This document shows positions 23,801 through 37,062 of a DNA stretch of 64,000 bases, one piece after another. A program made the translations under genes and the position numbers. Origin of the DNA: Arabidopsis thaliana (lineage: Eukaryota > Streptophyta > Magnoliopsida > Brassicales > Brassicaceae); assembly GCF_000001735.4 (NCBI RefSeq), contig NC_003070.9, positions 12,084,001 to 12,148,000 on the forward strand. The letters are read 5' to 3'. The notes beneath the pieces are model-generated. The model was not told the DNA's origin, ran no database searches, and worked only from the letters and a program-made list of their open reading frames with translations. How positions within the stretch are numbered: position 1 is the stretch's first letter; each line of letters starts with the position of its first letter.

Positions 23801-25488
23801 GCTTTCCCTTGATTTATTAACTTCATTATAATTCGACCAGCTAAAACAGCATCAGATGGCAGTACAGCAGGCCAATTGGCTCCCCTACACTCATGCTGGT
23901 GTTCTTGAATGAGATCAGTCGCAAAATAATAAATATCAGCTGATGTAACGCCTTTTATATGCTCAACAATATCATCAGGTAGTTTTTGAAAAATGTGATG
24001 CTTATCCATCTCATTTGTAGACAGCATTCCACCTGATTGGATTTGGCAGGACTCTGAGCAGTACACAGGTATTGAGCATGATGGACATGGGACAGTATCA
24101 GCAGGCAACTCATTCAGGCAAAAATGGCAATGTGTTTCCCGACAACTTTTTGATATGACCTGTAGTAATAAGTGGCATCAGCATTAAAAAGATGTTCAGT
24201 AACAAAAGAAAAATTGTGTTAAAGCATGAACCAATTTATATCTTCATTTGTTTCAGAAAACTTTTAAAACGCTAGAACCATCTAGATTTGACTAGCTTCC
24301 ACTTCATTGTATATAAAAAAAAACATTGTATCACAGCTCATACCACACTAAAAGGTTCTTCAACATGTATCACAGAAGCTTCTTCGATATCACATTCTGA
24401 TACCATACCCCTTCCTTTCTCTTTTGTCGACACACAACGCAGCTTTACTTCCATTTGCACACTCGGCAGATGATCTACAGACCATTAATAGAGACATGTC
24501 AAAATATAAAAATCCTCTCTAAACCTCAGCATATAAGACTTCAAAGCCTAAATATTATCCTGAAGACAATAGTGTTGGGTGGAAAATCTCACCCACGCCA
24601 GCATCATTGCTTGGACGATATTCATCGTGTTCCAATGTTTGGTTATTTTGGTAGTCAGGTATAGCCTTAAGCTCATTTTGTAGCTGCTTCTTCCCCACAA
24701 GTGATGACTCAAGCGACATAGAAACTGTAATGTCACGAAATGCATCTTTATAGTTTCCAAGAAGAGTATTAAGTTTGCCTCTCCTATACCACGCCTGACA
24801 CAAGGTTCAATGAATTAAGAGCTGAAAAACTCTTAAGGATCCCAATTGAGTAAGCATTCATTACCTTTGCATAATAAGGATCAATCCGAAGAGCACGATG
24901 GCAGTCCCGCAAACTCTCTTTGAGAAGACCAAGATTCTAAGACAAGATACAAAACATACATGAGAAGCTATAAAGAGAAAAAAAGCTTAGAAATTGATTC
25001 AATGATGAAACTGATTAAAAGGAAGAAAGAGAGGTACATGAAGGACATTAGCTCTATTCAGAAACAGAGAAGCAAGTAAGCTCTTATCTCCGTCAATAGC
25101 ATCTAGAGGAGCAACACGTAAAGCCTTGGAGTATAATCGCAAAGCTTCGTCAAAATCTCGGCTACGGAAACAGTGATTTCCTCTACGTTTCAAATCCAAA
25201 GATGTCTCCTCGTTCTTCCCACAGCATCCCAATTCAGGATTCGCTAACTCACTCACCGCCTGAGAAAGCAAAACCAAGGAAAAGGAGAGCGATGAGAAGT
25301 TCAATTGAAGATAGTAGCGCAGATAAGAGAAGAGTAGGTTTTGGGTAATTTGTACGTACTTGGTGAAATTGGGGAAGACCCAGAAACAAACGGAGAAGCG
25401 AAGAAGAAGTGGAAAGAAGATCATCGACGCTGCTGCTTTTCACCGTTTGAAGAAGATCTTCAGGAATCAGTGATTTCAATTTCTCCAT
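20891..25488 (-). CDS. TPR9: TPR-MYND-SET domain protein (SMYD-like)
   Basis: Fourteen exons on the minus strand: 25360-25488, 25038-25259, 24865-24936, 24593-24794, 24344-24474, 23767-24159, 23543-23677, 22953-23084, 22548-22703, 22202-22435, 21745-21911, 21548-21662, 21329-21409, 20891-21118, giving 798 residues. N-terminal TPR helices span about residues 55-180 (GNHCFRSRDFDEALRLYSKAL, YYAKAWYRRGKL). SET-N with KGRGMV is near 222-235. A MYND-type Cys cluster follows at about 257-290. SET-C has NHSCKPN and ELSYGPE near 485-524, and a post-SET CRCRGC lies near 545. SMYD proteins methylate lysines on histones or other proteins. Substrate unknown. Recalled as At1g33400, annotated for its TPRs. 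Confidence 0.9.
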
Positions 25489-25768
25489 TGTTACTTCTTC
25501 TTCTCACACGCACACTTTCGTTTCGAATTCAGTTCACTTTCCACTCTAACTATAATTAGTTTGCTTTTGGTTTGGTCTAATCCAATCTTGAAAATTCAAA
25601 TCATAAACCGGTTGAATTTGGTTAAGAGAATTTAGATTACATTTTTCTTTCGAGTTTATCAACGATACAAGATTTGTTTTGATGACACAAAGACTAACGA
25701 GAAACAAAAGCCTGATACGATTTTGATACAGATATAATAATATTCACACGGAACAATCAAGACTTTCT

Positions 25769-28700
25769 TTAACCGGTTGCAGAGGATACAGCATCATTTG
25801 AGTCCACCTTAAGCTGAAACAAACCAAATATGAATATCACTTATTAGACTGATCAAACACTATTTGCATTTTTTCTACTGATTATTATTATTATCATTCG
25901 CCAAATGTATGTACCATACCAGTTTTAAGTGATTGAGTAATGCATGATGAAGTTGTTCCTTCAGCTTATGGCATTGCTCCACCATTCGTCCTGAGTTCAT
26001 TGTTTTCTCTAGCTCCCACCATAGTCTTTCTACTGTTGTGTACGGAAACCAAACTCCGGATACCTTTTTCCTCTTCAATACCTCTGCTGGTTTCTGTTTT
26101 TAACAAGAGAGAAAAACCAAGGTTAATTCAGTCCTAACATATGAATCATGCTCATCACAGTCTATTAACAAGAAAATGTCGATGCAAATGCAAACTCATG
26201 CTTAGTCTAATGTTTTTTAACGGTGTAATCTGCAACCTTTTTTTGTGTTACTGTTTTGCGTGAGATTCTTGCATCTTAAACGTTCTCTAAGTTGACCATG
26301 ATAAGCTGTAAAACCCTAGCGAAACGACAAATCCTAACATGGATAACAACGTATCCTGTGGCGAGATGCTTATAATCTGACAAACAGTCTCTACAGATTG
26401 ATCATAACTCACCGATGAAGCAAATGATTCCATGTACTCAAGTAGCAAATTAGTTGCCTCTGTAAGACGCCCATAATCAACATATAACTGAAACAAGGAA
26501 GCAGGACTTGCTTCTTGCCCAGCCATTCCCAAAGCTTTTTCCTTCTGACCATCCTGTCCAAGGCACAAGAAATTGGTCAATACAACTTGAATGAAACCAG
26601 AAGATAACAACCTTACAAATGATTGCTTCTTTCCATGGTGTAAATGAAAAGGAACAAGCGAACAACAATATTTCCATTGAGATATTAGATACAATCTCTT
26701 CAGCATTAAGCAGACATGCTGTGTCAAACATCTCTGCACTGAAATGATCTAACATGATATACAACAACACAAAAATCTACTCTAGAATCTGCATATAGAT
26801 ATATTGATAGTGTATTAAAAGGCTTACTAATGCAACATTGTTCACGCATGTTAATTATTTAGATCAAAGATGTCGCAAACCCAAATTCAAAGTTGCATGC
26901 CAAGATTTCAAAGCTACCTAAATGAATTGAACTATCTATATTGCATACAAAAAAGTGATCCGCTAAGAATATGTAACATATATCCAAAAATATTACCTTG
27001 AACATTTGAATCAGCCAGAGAGGCAATTCGATACAAGAATCTGCTTGAAGAAGGGTTGAAGCAACAGAAACCGGTAGTCTAGCGTGTATGTCTATGTACC
27101 TCTTCTGCATTTATAGATATTCAATACACACATCATTTCAAGGAACAAATAATGAAAAACCTGCAAGCCCTCAAGCACATAGCACATATCCTAAGCTAAG
27201 GTTACAATTCACTCCCAGTAAAGGAAAATTTCCAAACCCTCCAAGCACCAATTACAAATCTTCAGGCACACTTGAGCGAACCAATTACACTCCTAGTAAA
27301 GGATAGTGACAATGCATGCAGGTCTCGTTGACAAGAAGAGGGGCTGCTGCTCTGGTTTCAGTTACCAAAAATACTATTGATAAAAAGATATGCCTCTAAT
27401 TAGGATGCCATTTTGGTGTATCATATAACCATTTAAATTCAGAGCAAGTAAGGACAGATTTCTGGATTAATACTGCTCACAAAGACATTCCAAACACTTT
27501 TCAATGCTCCCAAAATCCAGAGTATTAAGAAAATAGATTCCAATTGAAATAGAGAAAAACGAAATTTCCAGACAAGGATTCAGAAGTTACTGACCAGATA
27601 AACCTCAAGAATTTCCCAATCACCAGCCAACTTAGAGCCCTGATCAGCAGGGCTTCTATCAGGCGAATGAGTAACTTCTTCATCGTTAGATGTTAACATA
27701 AGATTAGGCCTGAGATCATTTTTGTAAGATAAATAAAGCTATATATTAATGATATTTTTTATAAGTCAGGTAAGTCAACAAGTAATCAATGAAATACCAA
27801 GCAACTAAGGAACAGTCACTCACGATGACCACAGAGTTCCTTTAGCAGGGCAACATTTAATTGCCATATTCTCAAATATCTTTTCCAGCTCCCTGTGAAA
27901 AAGCAGTAATTCTTAAACCTACATAATACTCAAGGAATCTGACTTCAGAAAATAAAAAGCAAGAAATTTACCTTTTCAAAGCGGAGCCCCTCCAAAATTT
28001 CAAAACAACAGTGAATGCCATGTCATACAAGTTTGCCTGGACAAGAAGGTCAACCAAATCTGATGGTGGCTTTTCGAGTCCTGGCGTGAAGAAAGCAATG
28101 CATATTTATAGAAATGCGTGTATGAGTCATGAAATGACATTGAAACAATCAGCAGGGTATCTAATACCCTTCTAAATTAAATTATGCCTTAGGTATTGCA
28201 TAGAACAAAGTCATGCCACCAAGCAGTCTGCCATGGAAGACAGGTTCTTACAGTAGCTAATTCAATGATGGACAAAAGCTATCTCATAAAAAAAGGATCA
28301 AGTGACAATAGATCAAGCTCTTTAATTTCCTCACATCACATTTGGGGTGAACATACTTTGGGAATTTTCTGTAAACTACAATCGCAGAAGCCTTTAAACT
28401 AGTTCTAAACACCGATTATTCATAGTTCCATTTGCCCCTATACTGTAAAATCAAAACAGACCATGGAGGAAATAAGAGACAATTTACCTGAATATGTCCA
28501 CCCGAAATTTTTCAGAGAAAGCATATATTCAGCAGTAGTAAAAACAAACTCGTTTTGGAGTTTCTCGATATCAATGCAACTCTTCTCCCCTTTGGGCTGG
28601 TCATTACTCCTTACTGCAGATAAAGTAATTCAAAATGTCGTTATTCATGTGATAGTTCAACAATAAAACAGAATGATGCTTCAGGGTGTAGAAAAGACAA

Positions 28701-31700
28701 GTACAATATGTGGTCGTGAGGACTAACATTGTTCTTCTTCTGCTCTTCTAGCCTTTTTAACCGGATAACGTGTGGTTTCTTCTGGTACTGGATCAATCCA
28801 AGCATACCCAGGATGAACAAGGGCTAATGCATTCATAGCAGCAGAAAGTCCATTAAGCCTCTCTTGCAAAACTAGGGACATGTGTTTGTAATCCTTGCAT
28901 GCTCCCTCGCTTCTCAAACGGGCAGAAAACTGATACATGTAACTTGCCGCCATTCGCCAATTGTGTCGTCTCATCTCATAAGCATAAAGCAGCTTGTATG
29001 GATTTGGCTTCATCATTATATCAGAACGTCCGGCCTACAAATCATAGAGAATGTAAGAAACAATAGTAGAAATATACCAAGGGCAGAAACAAACCAACTC
29101 AGCTTTCCACAAATACCTTCCAAAAAAGCTCTTGGGTGATCTTCTCTGTTAAGCCGATGAAAGGTAGATGTCCATCACTGAGGATCTGAAATAGAAAGGG
29201 AAACATTCATGGTAATTTGCTTTTAAAAGTCATGGTAGTACAAATTCTTTGTCCTGAGCATTTAAGACAGCATCCAAAATAGCAAAATCATTTATAGCTT
29301 CAGACAAAGAGACACCTAACACAAAGAGAGATTGCACTCGAATAATACGGTTTATGAAACTTATGGGTGATAATGATCTGTGAAATGTTTTGCCACCAGA
29401 CAATATAAAGTAAAAGACTTTTAAGGATTTTGGTCCCTCTTCGCCAAAAGCATAGAAGGAAAAACTTAGATAAGAGAAGAAAAGGATTCTTGACCTCTAC
29501 CTTCGTTTTGCCACATTCAAATAGAACTATTATGAAGCGCCTCAAACAGATGCGCTTAATCTCCTCATCAGGGTTTGAAATTATAGCACAGTAGGCATCA
29601 TTCAAGAGATTGAGATCTAAGGTGAACTTGAAAACATTTGCCCACAGTCGTCCTCTAGTGTAGGTGGCTGCTTTAGTTGGATCGAATTCCTCAGTCATCT
29701 CTATGAAATTATAGGCATCATCTACTTGCTCAAGGGCTGCATAGGCAAACTGACAAGCTCCTTCACTTATATTGTACCGTTCAAAAATTTGCATAGCCCA
29801 CTCATAGTAATGAAGTTTCCATGCTGCAGAAGACGTAGAACCATCTAAAATACTTGGACCTGCTACAACAAAACAGAGGGTACAAAGGGGAAAAATTGAA
29901 TTTGCAAGACATAAAGCCTGGTTTTAGAAATAATACGTGAACTGGCAAATAACTAGAGAAAGAACAAATTTCTTTGAGGAGCTCACCCGTTGTGGCAGGT
30001 GAAAATCCTGCTTCTTTAGACAAGCTGTGCAAAGCCTTCCAAGATCCTTCACCTGATGAAGCTCTACATTGGGAACCATGACAGGGTAGATACATGAGAT
30101 GTATGTTAGGAAAAACAAAGACAAATGTTCTTGAAGGGATAATATTAGAAAATAAATGAACCAGAGAGGCAGAGACATTGAACATTAAATGCAGAAAATG
30201 CGAGCTTGTCTTCTATGTGTTTAGAGAAAAAGCCACATGCTTTGGCACAATATATAATGTATACATGACATATAGAGACGGGACTTTAAAATTATCACTG
30301 ATAAACTCCAAATAATAAAGTACCTGAAGAAGCAGCGGATGGCATCAATAATCTTTCTCTCTCTTAATATGCCACTTGCACCACGTTGTACTTGATCAAG
30401 AAGGCAACAACCACGGAGATGTTGAAGAAGACACCAATCTCCACTAGTATCTTGAGAACATCCAAATGTTTTCTCCCCACGTAAACTTGCCTCCACAACC
30501 ACAAGGATTCGCTTGAGAAGGTAATAAAATAAAAAAATCAAAACAGAGAAATCAGGAACTAAGTTCAACTAGCCGTTAGCAGAATATAACTTTTTGTTGG
30601 AAAAGGTCCGTCAAAGAAACAGAGACAATTTTTACCTCAACAGCATCAGATTGTCCATTCCGAATCAACCTAAGACTAAGTTCCGTGGAGCGTCTTAGCA
30701 GTGAAGAAGAGTCATCTCCTGTTTTACTATACCGAATCCAGCTGATAAAGTTTTGCACCAAACTTGTAATGATTTGTGAACTCGGAAGATATCTCAAGTT
30801 AAAGCGGCCATCCACAATGCAACTTCGGTCACTAAAGAGAAGAATAAACGCCAGTGAGAAACCACATTTCCCTAGCATTGCGTTCCATGATCTTTTGTCA
30901 ATGCTGCTATCTGCAATAAAAAAATAATTGTTTCCAGTCAAAAATAACTGCAATGAGGTATGAGCGTTGGGGAATATTTTCCAAGGACAACAACCTACCA
31001 ATCTGTAGAGATGAAAGTTTCAAGCTGAAATCTTCCATAGAAGTTGACTCAGCTGGAGTGGTAACAAAGAAAAGGATGATGAGCCACTCTGAGACAATAT
31101 CTTGGATCATTGGAAGCAACTCAAGCCGTAGCTTGCATATGTCTTGCTGTGACATATTAACCTGCGGAAAGAAAAAGCCAAAGAAGGGGGATACATCTTG
31201 ACATTAGTATCAAAATATAAACTACACTGATTCCAAATAAGGGGGATACATCTTGACAATAATACGAGACCCAGTGGGAACTGACCTGCCCAGCGATGTT
31301 AAGCAGATAGCTGATGAGTAGGAAGATGTCAAATGCCGACTCAAACATCACCTTTACAAACTGAGAAGTGGCTTGGACGAGGATAGAACTACAGATATCA
31401 GATAATGCCTCACCATCATTTTTCTGCATAGATTTTTTAGGGACCAAATACTGCAAATAGTGCTCCATGATAGTAAAGACTTTTTCCCAAGATCCAGCCC
31501 TTTGACATAGAGCAGAGAGAGACAGCAGCATGTCAATGGAGAATGTTCTAAGATTTTTATGAGCTTCTAGCTCTTTTTCCCATGCTCTATCAGCACCAAG
31601 ATCTGACCAAGTACGTTGACCTATGGTCGTAGAATATCCCGACTCAAGGATGTTAACTAAGCGAGGAACGATTTCATCCGATGAGATAATTGGCCTTCCG

Positions 31701-34700
31701 GTAATTGATTCATAATACATGGCATAAGGAGCACCACCCCACTGTTTACTGATCTTCGAAGTACATCTTAGTACCTCTGCCAGAATTTCATGGTCGCTGT
31801 GAGACACGCCCAAGTCTAAGCTCGTCAGGTTGCTGTGTTCGGAGGAAGAACCTATCAAAAGGCAAACACAGTATTAAGTCTTAAGCGATTGAAAATAAAC
31901 AAGAAATGTTTTGGTCCTAGATTATAAATCATGATCATTTACATACCTCCAAGGCTGTGCTCAGCGTTCTCCAATCTAAAAAACAGTGATACAGAATTAT
32001 TTCTAACTAAACCAATAACATCTGACTGAACCAACAACGTGCGAGGTTCATTATTACTGCACCAATGATGGAGATAGGATGTACAAAAGTTTTTCCACCA
32101 ATGAAAAACTGAAATAGAAGTTTCAGCTGTAACCTGACATAAGAAAAGACATAATTCAGCTTTTATGACCCAGGGTTCATGCTAACTAACAGTAGACTGG
32201 ATAGCATACATTGTATCTACAAGGGACTCTAGAACTTAACAACTTAACAAAAACCAAACCTCATGCTCAACCAGTAAAAGAATCTCGCTTGTAAGCTCAT
32301 CAAGACTTAAAGATTGAAACTCGGAATCAGTCCAGTTTTTGTTGTGGTCCAGTAAAGTTAGACGTAAGGCAACATTGTGAAAAATTCCAGGACAAAGAAG
32401 CCTGCGTAAGAAGATTGACGAAATGAATCCCATAATTTGATCCTGCAAAGTGCAACATAGGTTAGAATGGACGTAAAAAGTAAAATATTGTATTGGAAGT
32501 TTTGTTCAACAAAACGAAAGCTATGTTTTAGCATAAAGACCTTTGCGGATGAAAACAGTGAATGAGTAGTCAAAAGAAGATCATGTGAAGAGCTCCTAGA
32601 ACTCAGAAATAGCTGTTCAGAAATGTAGTCTTCCTGCAACGTGTAAGACTGCGCTTCCCTAGGAAAACAATACAAAATAGAGCATTATCCACCATCAAGA
32701 AACAAAAACCAAACCAGCGAACAATAGAAAATTTGTAGTTAGTCAATAGCACAACAACTAGGATAGAGATACACTAGAGCAGCATGTTCCCTCTGCAGTT
32801 TAGAAACCACCAATTTTTTAGCTTAATCTATTAAATATTTTACAAACCCATCTCAAGAATGAAATATAATGCAGAAATTCACCTACTATATTCTAGATTT
32901 ATGTTTCCAAGAAGTAAAAATTCAAAGCTACAGCGGACCAGAGAAAAGAAGACGCACATAGAATCAAACTTCTTCATACACCATGTATAATGCAAGCTTT
33001 AATGGAGTACGAAGTATCTCAACCAATACAGAAGGAAAAAAATATTCTCGAACTTACATGGTGCTAGATTTCTGGCACAACATGTAAGATGTTAATTCAT
33101 TGGCCTTTAGAGTCCAGATCTTGTCGGATGTAAATCTGACATCCCGCAATTCCCCCTGCCAAAGTCGATATGCAAATTCAACAAAGTTGCCAGTAACGGA
33201 AAAACAAGGGAGTCGTTAACATAGTTATGAGCAAAAGGAATACAGAAGTATTTGTCACAATTATGAGCCCAAAGAATGTACCTCTTCCAGTGGTATATTC
33301 TGTAATCCAGAATCTAGAGACAAAGCTATCCCCTCCGCAGAACTAAAGTGCAGGCCATATACAGTGATCACGTCCATGCTGTCATTCTTCAAATATTGGG
33401 AAAAGGTTATTAGAACAAGAGAAATAACTACCTATGTCACACTCAAGTCAAGCCATCAGTTGTAAACGCTTACCATACTCTTTCTATACAAGACAGCTAA
33501 TGGAATGATGCCAGAATCGTAATCAGCTTTGCCCAACCATAACCTCACACACATAACCCCTAGTGTAAGAAGCATGAAAAAAAGAGTGAAAACAAGGTAA
33601 AAGATAATAAAATAACGTCAACTAATGGTCACAAGTAGAACTAACAGATAATTACCCTCAAGGTTCTTAGCAGCTATACTCTGACATAAAACCCTGCTAT
33701 AAGTCAAAATATCCCAGACACGTAATGCCCCGTCAGCATGAAGCACACATAGATAATTTCTTCCATGAACTTCTGATATAAATAAATCTTGCACGGCTGC
33801 AACAACTGTCCCCCTGCATTGCAATCTATAAGAGGTTATTTAGATGAGCATCACGACAGGGGAAATATATGACATATAGCAAAAGATAGCATTACATTAG
33901 CGTAGTTTATTTCTTCTAAGTACATGAAGTAAAGCAGCATGATAACATTATTTTTCTAATGACTATACTAAAAGACATGCCTTACGAATCCCCACAGACG
34001 ACCAAATCCTGTATCATCACGCAGCTCCTGGTGGAAACCTGATCAGAAACAAATCAATGATAATAAGAGACTAGAAGAAACATCATATTGAGATACTAAG
34101 GTAATGCAGAGTAATCTTACCTGAAGATTTCTGAAAATACACAATAGGTTGGAAGCAAGAGACACAACCATCGGACCTCCCGAGAAAAATGAAACCAGGC
34201 GATGCAGCAACACTAGTAACACGACTCTCGTTCAAGTAAGGTCGAACATCCAAGTGAATCAAATGATCAAGCGGGAAGACTGAACCAGACTTATATGCTA
34301 ACGTATTCGAGAGTTTAAGAACGTAGACAACACCAGACGGCGTGAGAGAGTAAAGAAAGTAGACAAGACGACCACTATCACCACCCTGACACATTCAATT
34401 TCATAGCTTTCAAGTTCAACACACACAAACAAAACTAAAAGATCCAAAAAATGCAGAAGACAGTGAAATCGAACCTCATCGGCGTATACAAAAGCAAAAG
34501 GAGAAAGAGTCTGAGCAAAGACGAAACGCAGTCCTGTTATTGGAAATCCAGACTTAGCTGAGAGCTGAAGAAGCTCGAGAGCATTTGGACTCGTCTTGTT
34601 GATTCTCCAAACGAAAGAGATCGAAGGTTCCCCAATTACAGAGCTAGAAGCGTAGTCTTCAGACAAAGGAAGCTGAACACACTCATTGTCCTCACTTGAA

Positions 34701-34828
34701 TTAGCACCGATACTAGAAGATGAAACAGAAGGTGAAGGAACAGATATCTCAATCCATTTGACGACATTTCCGCCGCCGGCAACTGGAACTTCCATACCGG
34801 CCGACGGATTCCGACGATTCTCCTCCAT
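25769..34828 (-). CDS. SAR1: Nucleoporin NUP160, SUPPRESSOR OF AUXIN RESISTANCE 1
   Basis: A long minus-strand gene with well over 20 exons, of which I fixed only some: 34475-34828 (start), 34121-34385, 33981-34038, and the last, 25769-25813. The N-terminal part reads as a beta-propeller (GGDSGRLVYFLYSL, ESRVTSVAASPGFIFLGRSDG, GRNYLCVLHADGALRVWDI). The rest is helical repeat, for example the exon around 28730-29016 with NPYKLLYAYEMRRHNWRMAAS. NUP160 is a member of the Y-shaped (NUP107-160) scaffold of the nuclear pore and is needed for mRNA export. Arabidopsis mutants suppress axr1 auxin resistance. Recalled length about 1504 residues (At1g33410). The third intron appears to use a GC donor. 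Exons not listed here should be set from transcripts. Confidence 0.9.
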
Positions 34829-34908
34829 TTCTTCTTTGAACCCTAAACCCTTTTCTTCTTCACTCGGACGAATTAATGATTTTTTAAAGTAATCAGATCT
34901 AATTTTTA

Positions 34909-34929
34909 TTGGGCCTAGATACGGCCCAT
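34909..34929. promoter_or_regulatory. Inverted pair of site II elements upstream of NUP160
   Basis: TGGGCC at 34910-34915 and GGCCCA at 34923-34928, 80-100 bases upstream of the NUP160 start codon on the minus strand. Such TCP-bound elements mark promoters of growth-related genes. Confidence 0.45.
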
Positions 34930-35499
34930 TTAGGCTTCGTACTTGTGAAACTGAAAACCTAACTATTAACGAAATTTAACTTTGGTTAATAATCTCTTTC
35001 CCTGAACAAATGTCTTCTTGTTGCAGCGACGATGCTATTGCTTCTTCTTCTTCATCTTCTTCACGATTCTTCTCTTCTTCTTCTTTATCGTTTTCACATG
35101 GCTGCTTCTAGTGCCAAAAACATTGGAGAAAGATACTAGAGCTCCCAAGGAAGATTCTTCGAATGTTCTTTTTTCATCAATTCAATCTTGCCGTCGAGAG
35201 AATTATGGTCTTCGAGGGTTAGGGTTTTCAATTCTTATGAAGACGAGCCGAAATCAATCTGTTGAATTCGATGATTTTCTCGGATGAATGAAGGTTGTGA
35301 TGCTTCCGTCGATCTTTGGTCGATTTATCTTGAGGTATGAAACCGATCACTTAGGATTCTTAAATTCTTCAAAGCGAAGGTTTTTGTATGATTCGGATTT
35401 ATATTGTTTTGTTTCGTTCCGGTGAAGATTACAAGTTCTTGTATGAATACCAATTGAATTGATAATTTACAGATTCTTAGCATAGCATTCGTTCTAAAC
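34930..35499. other. Intergenic DNA with a CT-rich stretch
   Basis: Between the NUP160 promoter and the VPS9A-like relic. A CT-rich segment at about 35036-35095 produces overlapping short frames in two phases (Phe-rich or Ser-rich). Neither looks like a real protein. It may be the leader of the old gene whose body follows. Confidence 0.4.
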
Positions 35500-36560
35500 A
35501 ATGGATCATGATACTCGCAGCAATAAGCTTCAGAAATTCTTTGTCGCCATGGAAACGGCCTTTTAGGGAACAGATGAAATTATCAATTGCGCCTTGGAGG
35601 TTAGTTTGATTACCCTTTGTGGCCATCACATGAATATCCTCTTTTGTGTTCATCATCATCAGCAACTTTTTATGGCAATATGGTTTGTGATATGTAGTTT
35701 CTGATCATTGTAGGGTTTGAAGAAATAAGTCAGGAAAGAACTATGATCAGGGCTTTCCCACCTTCTACCGAGGATGTCGAGACGCCCAGCAGATTGTCGA
35801 CAAGATACAACTGCTTAGAATCTGCTTGATGTCTACTTGTTGTTTCATGATGATGGTTATTTGTTGGTATGTGCTGGCTAATAGCCTAACACTTTGTGTT
35901 GTTTTCGGTTTTGATGGTGTGGAACACAAAGCGTGGGAAGTTTATTCAAGTGCAAGATATATATAGTGCTCCTTTCTTAAGTGGTCGCCTAACATGGCTT
36001 TTCTTGTAGCTTGCACAGAAGGACCTACTGAAAATCAACTCTTTTGAAGCTGTTGCACACTCATTAGAAACCTGATGCATCAAAGTCAAATGACCATATT
36101 CTGGCAGGAGCAGATGAGTTCTTGCCTCTCCTCATGTATGCTACAATCATGGTAAGCTCTACTCAATTTCAACTTTCTCAACTATATTTCATCTTGTGCC
36201 CTCTTCAATCTAAGAAAGGTCTAGATGTAATATTTTAATTATTTCGGTGTAAATTCTTTCCAGGTCAAGTTTCCATTTGATGTCTCAAGCTTGCTTTTAT
36301 TATTATAGATCTTTTTTTATCCTTAGGAAAGCAGTGTATTTATTTTTACGTTCGATATCCTATTTCTCTGTAGTGATTATTGAAATACTTACTATGTAGT
36401 AATAATTTACTTGATCTACAATTGCAGACAAATCCTGCGCACCTTGCATTCTTTTCTCAAGTTCATCCATCCAATTATACTGAAGGAAGGCAAAAATTGT
36501 CCCTGAGGATAAACCTTGTCTCGGACAAGTCATTTAAGAAGTTGTGCAGCACCGAGTAAG
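35500..36560 (+). pseudogene. VPS9A-like Rab5 exchange-factor pseudogene with introns retained
   Basis: Segments match VPS9A in order. QKFFVAMETAF then a stop (35531-35566) corresponds to the helical bundle. GLKK then a stop (about 35713), and FPPSTEDVE (about 35752), follow. After a cag-like acceptor at 36009, LAQKDLLKINSF corresponds to the start of the VPS9 core. AGADEFLPLLMYATIM is the catalytic segment carrying the conserved Asp, ended by a good donor at 36152. TNPAHL follows a good acceptor at 36427, and NLVSDKSFKKL follows that. Several stops and frame changes interrupt it. VPS9A is the guanine-nucleotide exchange factor for plant Rab5 GTPases. Retained introns point to a duplicated, not retroposed, copy. 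Confidence 0.7.
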
Positions 36561-37062
36561 AAGGTAGAATCCGGTTCATCTACCAGTAAGTTTGTTCAAA
36601 TTATTTGCTTACTAGTTTTGATATTTTGGTATGTGAAAAGTTAATAATCTATTATAGTTGGTTTCTCTTGTATGGTTTAAAACATAAACAGATCGGTATC
36701 TTTGAGCTTCTTGATTGCTCATAACAGATCTGGAGTACCCCCATAATATGGAGGCAGACGCCAGTGACCTGGTTCTGAATGTGGAAGATGCTTAGAGATT
36801 GCTGACTATACAAGGAAATGCTGGTGAGGCTTATGAATGAGGAGCAAGTAAAAAAGAAGAAGGAAAGGTAATGCAAAGCATCCCAAAACAAAACATTCGA
36901 CTTTCATAAATGTCTTAATCCCATGTTTACATAACACTTTTAAGCTTAGGATTGAAATCTTGAAGTGGTCATGTGTTAGTTACAATCACGGGTAGAAACC
37001 TTAAGCCATTTGCAGTTTTGTGCCTAGATAAGAACCTATATACAGAAAGATCATAAATACAG
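36561..37062. other. Intergenic DNA, end of the VPS9A relic and 3' UTR of the PHD gene
   Basis: A few further blocks may belong to the relic, but I cannot align them. The part from about 36990 is probably the 3' UTR of the minus-strand PHD-finger gene. Confidence 0.4.

Noticed and set aside
35018..35287. Phe-rich 89-codon plus-strand frame
   Set aside because: Produced by a CT-rich tract. Another phase is equally open and Ser-rich, and neither has a domain.
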